Under the pieces are notes generated by a model. The model ran no database searches. It was not told the origin of the DNA and worked only from the letters and a program-made list of their open reading frames with translations. DNA of 64,000 nt from Propionispora sp. 2/2-37 (GTDB taxonomy: Bacteria; Bacillota; Negativicutes; Propionisporales; Propionisporaceae): positions 1 to 64,000 of the forward strand of contig NZ_CYSP01000019.1 in NCBI RefSeq assembly GCF_001298735.1. Reading direction: 5' to 3'. The position numbers and the translations under genes are program-made. Positions 59,982 to 64,000 of this stretch are shown one piece after another; positions within the stretch are counted from its first letter, which is position 1, and every line of letters begins with the position of its first letter.

Positions 59982-60224
59982 GTGTCAGACTTTGTTACTG
60001 ATAAAGAAAATTTTGGACGTTTTATTCAAGACCAGTGCAAAAATGCTTTGTCACATATCCATCGAACTGATCCTAATAAAACATCAATTTTGCCATTCCG
60101 GGCAGGTGATTTTGAGAAAATATTGTATGCGAAAGCTATAATGTTAGAGTTAGCATATAAATTTATAAAAGAAGAAATCGGAATCCCTGAAGATAAACCA
60201 ATAAATACTTATCTGATTGAATAA
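59982..60224 (+). CDS. Mobile-element hypothetical protein, C-terminal part
   Basis: 80 residues from GTG 59982, which lacks a good ribosome-binding site. Content looks real: DKENFGRFIQDQCKNALSHIHRTD, then DFEKILYAKAIMLELAYKFIKEE. Because its frame extends upstream to 59847, it is best read as the C-terminal part of the preceding gene joined by a frameshift. Confidence 0.5.
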   Translation: MSDFVTDKENFGRFIQDQCKNALSHIHRTDPNKTSILPFRAGDFEKILYAKAIMLELAYKFIKEEIGIPEDKPINTYLIE

Positions 60225-60495
60225 GTTCACAGATTGAGGGAACTTTCCATTGGTATTTGATATTTTACGCCCTGTAAAACTGCTGCCAACGCAGATATTA
60301 CATAGGTTAATCAGCATTTTGCTTAAACACCTATATTTAACCCCTTATCATTATTATAGAAAAATACATTTTACGGTATTTTAGTGCGTAAATTGAGTGA
60401 GCGTAATACCGGCCTGTATAGCCCATATAAAAGCCCGTTTTGGAATGCCAAACATGCCCCTCCAGCCATATAAAAAAGACAGGTTATGCACCTGT

Positions 60496-61074
60496 CTATA
60501 AGTTTAAGTTGACATATATGTCATCTAGCTGATCTTTTGTTATACCTATATACGCAAGTGTAACACTAGGGGCAGAGTGGTTTAATAACTTCTGAATTTT
60601 AGTAATATCATACCCCGCTTTATATGCCCAATAACCAAATGTCTTTCTAAGTGTGTGAGTACCAATAGAAATATCATTCTTTTTATTTATTACTCCAACT
60701 TCTCTAGCCGCCTTATTCAGTATGTCATATGCCTGCTGCCTACTAATTGCACCAGTACCTTTACTACCCTTCCCCTTGCGACTAGCAAATAGTATACCTT
60801 CCGTCTGATCTATGGATTTTAAGTATTCGGCTATTGCTTTCTTACAGGTATCCGACAAAGGAAAGTCTTTAGTCTTCCCTGTCTTCTGCTCTCTAAGGCT
60901 AATTCGGTCTTTGCCCTTAACATCTTCAATGGTTAGTTTCAGCAAGTCACTAATTCGCAAACCACTGTTAATTCCTAACGTAAATAATAGCCAATCCCTT
61001 AAATTCTGTTCTTTAAGATACCTTTTCATATTTTCCAGTTGCTTTTTATCGCGTATAGGTTCAACATATTCCAT
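60496..61074 (-). CDS. Short tyrosine recombinase (integrase, catalytic domain only)
   Basis: 192 residues. Catalytic residues are visible: Arg40 (GLRISDLL), Lys near 64-67 (QKTGK), His140 and Arg143 (GTHTLRKT), His166 (LNHSAPS) and Tyr175 (LAYIG). There is no N-terminal arm-binding or SAM-like core-binding domain, so it is shorter than typical integrases (about 300-400 residues). GAGGG-like sequence precedes the ATG. It is probably the recombinase of the element adjoining tRNA-Gly. Confidence 0.9.
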   Translation of the reverse strand: MEYVEPIRDKKQLENMKRYLKEQNLRDWLLFTLGINSGLRISDLLKLTIEDVKGKDRISLREQKTGKTKDFPLSDTCKKAIAEYLKSIDQTEGILFASRKGKGSKGTGAISRQQAYDILNKAAREVGVINKKNDISIGTHTLRKTFGYWAYKAGYDITKIQKLLNHSAPSVTLAYIGITKDQLDDIYVNLNL

Positions 61075-61873
61075 GATTACACCCTCTTTATATCTGTCTC
61101 TTTATCTACAATTATACAATATGTCATATTCATACGCAATAGCTAATCAGATAAAATATGGAAATTCACTATAAACCCTTATTATTTCTAAGTTCTAAGG
61201 CTTTGATTCAATCTTACATAAATACATTGTGTCAGATTCGAGGAAGGGCATTTTTCGTATCCCCATGTAACACCCCCTAAAATTATTGTAAACATAAATA
61301 AAATAAGGGCTTACAGCTATTCTCATATAAACCCATGCTGTAACACCCTTTAAAAACACCTATGAACCCTTATAATATATAGCTTAATAGATATTTATGC
61401 TGTAACACCAACTGTAACGCTTTATAACACCATTTGTAACGGATTATAACATGGTCTGTAACAGTACATTTTTCACCTATACAAGAGCCTTTTAAAGTAT
61501 GTATTTACTGGCCTTGTAGATATTTTAGGCTTAAAACATATATTTCATATACCTTAAAATACTTGTGAATCCTTATTTTACATAGGCTTGTAAGGGTTTT
61601 ACTCATAATACCTTATTTATCACTCATTTTCACCTTCAAATATAGGTAAATGCTAAGATTATCGGCAATAATTACACATTATATGTGTATATACACTAAT
61701 GGTACGGCAATATGTGTGTCGCATTACGTTTCTAGTTATATTTACAGCTAATATACCTGTTTTACCCCTATTTTTAATTTACAAAACAATTGTTTTTCAA
61801 TATAACTTTGCTTGTCTATATGTTTGTATAGGGTAAAGATATTATCAGCAAAACAATTTAATTTATTATGTTT
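61075..61873. other. AT-rich noncoding region with iteron-like repeats
   Basis: No supported ORF. It contains at least eight TGTAAC/TATAAC motifs; the clustered array is listed separately. The base composition is markedly poorer in G and C than the chromosomal part. Confidence 0.5.
61390..61462. repeat. Tandem 22-bp iteron-like repeats (TGTAAC/TATAAC)
   Basis: Motifs TGTAAC at 61401, 61413, 61435 and 61457 and TATAAC at 61423 and 61445 recur exactly every 22 bp in two interleaved series. Unit 61412-61433 and unit 61434-61455 agree at 16 of 22 positions. More copies of TGTAACACC stand at 61266 and 61339. Repeats of this length are typical of plasmid/ICE iterons or an excisionase/initiator binding array. 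Confidence 0.65.
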
Positions 61874-62023
61874 TTACTTATGCCCGAATTTTTCTTCCAA
61901 TATAATTAACAATCTTTCATAGACATATCTATGTAAGTTATCAATCGCTTGTTCTGAAGGTTGATTAGTGAATCTTATAATACAGTTAGGTTCTTTTCTA
62001 ACCTTCTTTTTCTTTTCTTTCAA
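61874..62023 (-). CDS. 49-residue mobile-element protein
   Basis: TTG 62023 with AAGGAGG 9-10 nt upstream. Product: Lys-rich N-terminus (KEKKKKVRKEPNCIIRF), then NQPSEQAIDNLHRYVYERL and a helical end. This small protein type is common next to phage or plasmid replication and recombination genes. It lies downstream of the hairpin-rich region on the helicase strand. Confidence 0.7.
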   Translation of the reverse strand: MKEKKKKVRKEPNCIIRFTNQPSEQAIDNLHRYVYERLLIILEEKFGHK

Positions 62024-62052
62024 ATCTCTAATCCTCCTTATCAAGTATAAAC

Positions 62053-62676
62053 TGCCTTAATCAAGGCATATCAGGGTATAAATGATTTATGACCGACCAG
62101 GAAGTAATTATTATCCTCCAGTATCAATGAATAATCACGATATCAAGAAGTGATTATGAATCATCAATAAAAAATTATTATTATTGCCCGGCGAAGCTTT
62201 AGCAAAGCTGGGTATATTATCTTTTAAATATAATATGCCAAAACATTCCATTATCATTCATGTTTTGCCAGGCTACGCCTGATTAAAATCTTTTCTTTAT
62301 CAGTAAATAATAAAATCATTTATTGCTGACATGGAACGTTTTTATCCAGGTCAGCTAGTCTGAATAATATTGTGCGATAGCAAAAAGATTATGAAGACTA
62401 CTATGTCTTTTAAAAGATTTATGCTACGCTGTTATCACAGCTTGCACACTGTTCCGCTGCGCTACACAGTGTATTAATATATCAATATTCTTGGGTTAAA
62501 CGAACCAATGATTTAATGGTGAAGTTTAAGCCTTTAGAATATTCCATTACTGATTGTCAATGAAGTAATGGCGTACTCCTAATTAACTTATGTTTCATTA
62601 GACCGATAGGGATAAATGAATCTTAGTTAATTCTATTTATGAATGCTGCGAAGAATTGAGCAGTATGAATAAATAG
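62053..62676. ncRNA. Hairpin-dense region, candidate structured RNA or replication region
   Basis: At least nine inverted repeats follow one another without a convincing ORF: 62053-62068, 62131-62157, 62187-62212, 62236-62270, 62269-62281, 62446-62472, 62544-62571, 62581-62632 (nested AATTAACT...AGTTAATT and TTCATT...AATGAA) and 62633-62676 (CTATTTAT-GA-ATGCTGC ... GCAGTAT-GA-ATAAATAG). The last has a symmetric GA/GA internal loop in plus-strand RNA, the kind of tandem G-A pair seen in folded RNAs. Orientation and type are open. Confidence 0.4.
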
Positions 62677-62809
62677 TTATTATATACTAAATAATTAATA
62701 CATATATAGGCTTAAATTATATATATATCTCTCTAATACCGACATGCCTTGAAGCCTTATAAATCAAGCACTTTTTAAGACGTTTAATGAGTTAAATTCA
62801 TTAACATAT

Positions 62810-62827
62810 TTTTATCAATTGATAAAA
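62810..62827. repeat. 18-bp perfect palindrome
   Basis: TTTTATCAATTGATAAAA, 38 nt beyond the helicase stop. Upstream at about 62787-62803 TTAATGA/TCATTAA forms another inverted pair. A possible terminator or protein-binding site. Confidence 0.6.
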
Positions 62828-62865
62828 TGTACACTACCAATAGACTGTTGGCGATACATTACAGT

Positions 62866-64000
62866 TTAGATACTATAATCTAATTGCATATCATTATCTA
62901 AATACTGGATTAGTAATTCCCTCATACGCTGACTAGGTATATATAACTCTATTGGTTTTCCTTCTCTAATGGCAGACCGCCATAGGAATTGTAACATCTC
63001 TGATAACGCCCACATATCTTCATCTACTTTTATGTTATGTAATTCGAAATAGTTATTTTTAAGGGAAGTCCTCATAAACCTGTTTACGCAATAAGCAATA
63101 CATGTTCTGTCTTTATATTTGTTGGTTGCTCTTGCGTTACATTCGATAAATCCCCTTGCATAGCCGTTAGGCTTTATTTTATGCTCAAACTCCTTAAAGG
63201 TAGTCCACATTGTATTATTACTTTGCTGTTGAGTGATATTATGGAAATAATTGTATACATTGTTTTTCAGTGTGTTTATTTTGGGTTTGTTATTCTTGAA
63301 CCAGCCTTTAGATAACGGATTGCCACTCTTTGAGTTTTTGCCTATGTCATTTAATTTACCTTCATATATGTTAATCAGCGGTTTTAGATTATTACTAACT
63401 TTTCCATCATGTTTGATTAATTTATATCCTGTTGCATTATCTCCTGTTACCGTATAGTACTCATACTGTATATTGTGTAAATCAAAATAATATCTCTGTA
63501 TTTGCGCTGGAAATAAATAAGTCATTATATATACTTCTTCAAACTTTTGAAAGAATTTTACCGGAAACAACCATAAGAAAAATGTATCATTAAACACCAT
63601 TAAATTACCAGATTGAGCATATTGCTTTATATCACTATACCTACTACCACTATTTGGGTATGTTTCATCTGTCCATATGACACAGCTATCCTTTACTTTA
63701 GCGTACCTGGCCAGGATACAGTCAACATCTGCTTTTGATAATTTAATATCAAGTACAACGTCAAAGACTTCATCCATAATTAGTATGTAGTCATTAGCTT
63801 CTAACAATGATTCTACTTCCTCATCTGCTCTTTTAAAACATTCGTGTGTAGCAACAATATTATGACCTTTTTCTAACATAAGTTTGAAATCATTTACCTT
63901 GTGGCCTTCTCTTGCAAACTTAAATTTTAACTGTGGGCAATCAGGAATTATCCTGTCTTTAATCTCGTCATTATATGGTGTTATGTACATAAACCTTTTG
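62866..64000 (-). CDS. Mobile-element superfamily 2 helicase-like protein (N-terminus beyond the window)
   Basis: At least 374 codons are visible and the frame is open at the window edge, so the N-terminus with Walker A is outside. A Walker B-like motif ILIMDEVFD near residue 75 of the visible part identifies the ATPase. Near the C-terminus QFLWRSAIREGKPIELYIPS matches the motif VI region (Q-x-x-x-R-x-x-R) of helicases. This divergent type occurs in phage and conjugative elements as a replication/origin-binding helicase. The stop lies beside an 18-bp palindrome. Confidence 0.7.
   Translation of the reverse strand, partial: KRFMYITPYNDEIKDRIIPDCPQLKFKFAREGHKVNDFKLMLEKGHNIVATHECFKRADEEVESLLEANDYILIMDEVFDVVLDIKLSKADVDCILARYAKVKDSCVIWTDETYPNSGSRYSDIKQYAQSGNLMVFNDTFFLWLFPVKFFQKFEEVYIMTYLFPAQIQRYYFDLHNIQYEYYTVTGDNATGYKLIKHDGKVSNNLKPLINIYEGKLNDIGKNSKSGNPLSKGWFKNNKPKINTLKNNVYNYFHNITQQQSNNTMWTTFKEFEHKIKPNGYARGFIECNARATNKYKDRTCIAYCVNRFMRTSLKNNYFELHNIKVDEDMWALSEMLQFLWRSAIREGKPIELYIPSQRMRELLIQYLDNDMQLDYSI

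Noticed and set aside
61266..61462. Iteron-like repeats as a CRISPR array
   Set aside because: The repeats are degenerate, only 22 bp per unit with no unique spacers, and there are no cas genes.

Overview
The window looks like the chromosome of an anaerobic, spore-forming, diderm Firmicute of the Negativicutes (Sporomusa/Pelosinus-like; the genus is inference). Gene content and Shine-Dalgarno sites are Firmicute-like: PTS and PRD regulators, LytS/LytR, DeoR, RpiR, strong AGGAGG sites and U-tailed terminators. Yet there is a TonB-dependent outer-membrane receptor and a spanin-like gene pair, which only make sense in a cell with an outer membrane. An O2-type H-NOX chemoreceptor, a glycyl-radical enzyme relic and an [FeFe]-hydrogenase-like protein fit an anaerobe.

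Layout. 0.2-7.2 kb: H-NOX chemoreceptor, an NRAMP-related (probably Mg2+) transporter in an overlapping operon with a pore-less MgtE-type sensor, a diguanylate cyclase, small proteins and a molbindin. 7.4-12.2 kb: AraC regulator convergent with a sugar/inositol-type catabolic cluster (MFS porter, Gfo/Idh/MocA dehydrogenase, TIM-barrel isomerase). 12.5-20.3 kb: a mannitol PTS operon (mtlA-mtlR-mtlF-epimerase-hexuloisomerase-mtlD) and an RpiR regulator. 20.8-24.4 kb: small membrane and coiled-coil proteins, including two long out-of-phase overlapping ORFs resembling Rz/Rz1 spanins, a Cys-rich protein with an extreme Arg/Phe tail, and tRNA-Thr. 24.4-31.5 kb: HD-GYP protein, truncated relics of a flavin-binding protein and a glycyl radical enzyme, DEAD-box helicase, and a glutamine amidotransferase behind a structured attenuator leader. 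31.8-39.7 kb: methionine aminopeptidase, CstA-type carbon (pyruvate) transporter with LytS/LytR two-component system, Na+/solute symporter, SMR efflux pump. 39.9-44.9 kb: a five-gene Opp/Nik-type ABC importer. 45-51.3 kb: accessory genes (CMD, GNAT, XRE, a second diguanylate cyclase, ACT protein, a divergent XRE pair with repeated operators, a toxin-antitoxin module). 51.4-56.2 kb: a Crp/Fnr regulator divergent from ECF S-component, [FeFe]-hydrogenase-like protein, FmdE-like protein and TonB receptor, with a near-consensus Fur box in the divergent promoter. 56.4-58.9 kb: frameshifted acetyltransferase, AraC regulator, secreted protein. 59.2-64 kb: tRNA-Gly with scrambled tRNA fragments, then a clearly AT-richer mobile element with a short tyrosine recombinase, 22-bp iteron-like repeats, a 49-aa ORF, an ~620-bp stretch dense in inverted repeats, and a helicase gene cut by the window end.

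The strongest candidates for an undescribed system are the Fur-box-linked Crp/ECF-S/HydA-like/FmdE-like/TonB locus (51.4-56.2 kb) and the iteron plus hairpin-rich region of the mobile element (61.2-62.9 kb). Other strong observations are the nested spanin-like pair, the Mg2+-type NRAMP/MgtE-sensor operon and the pseudoknotted leader upstream of the amidotransferase. No rRNA genes and no CRISPR array were seen. All family assignments come from reading motifs; no database search was possible.
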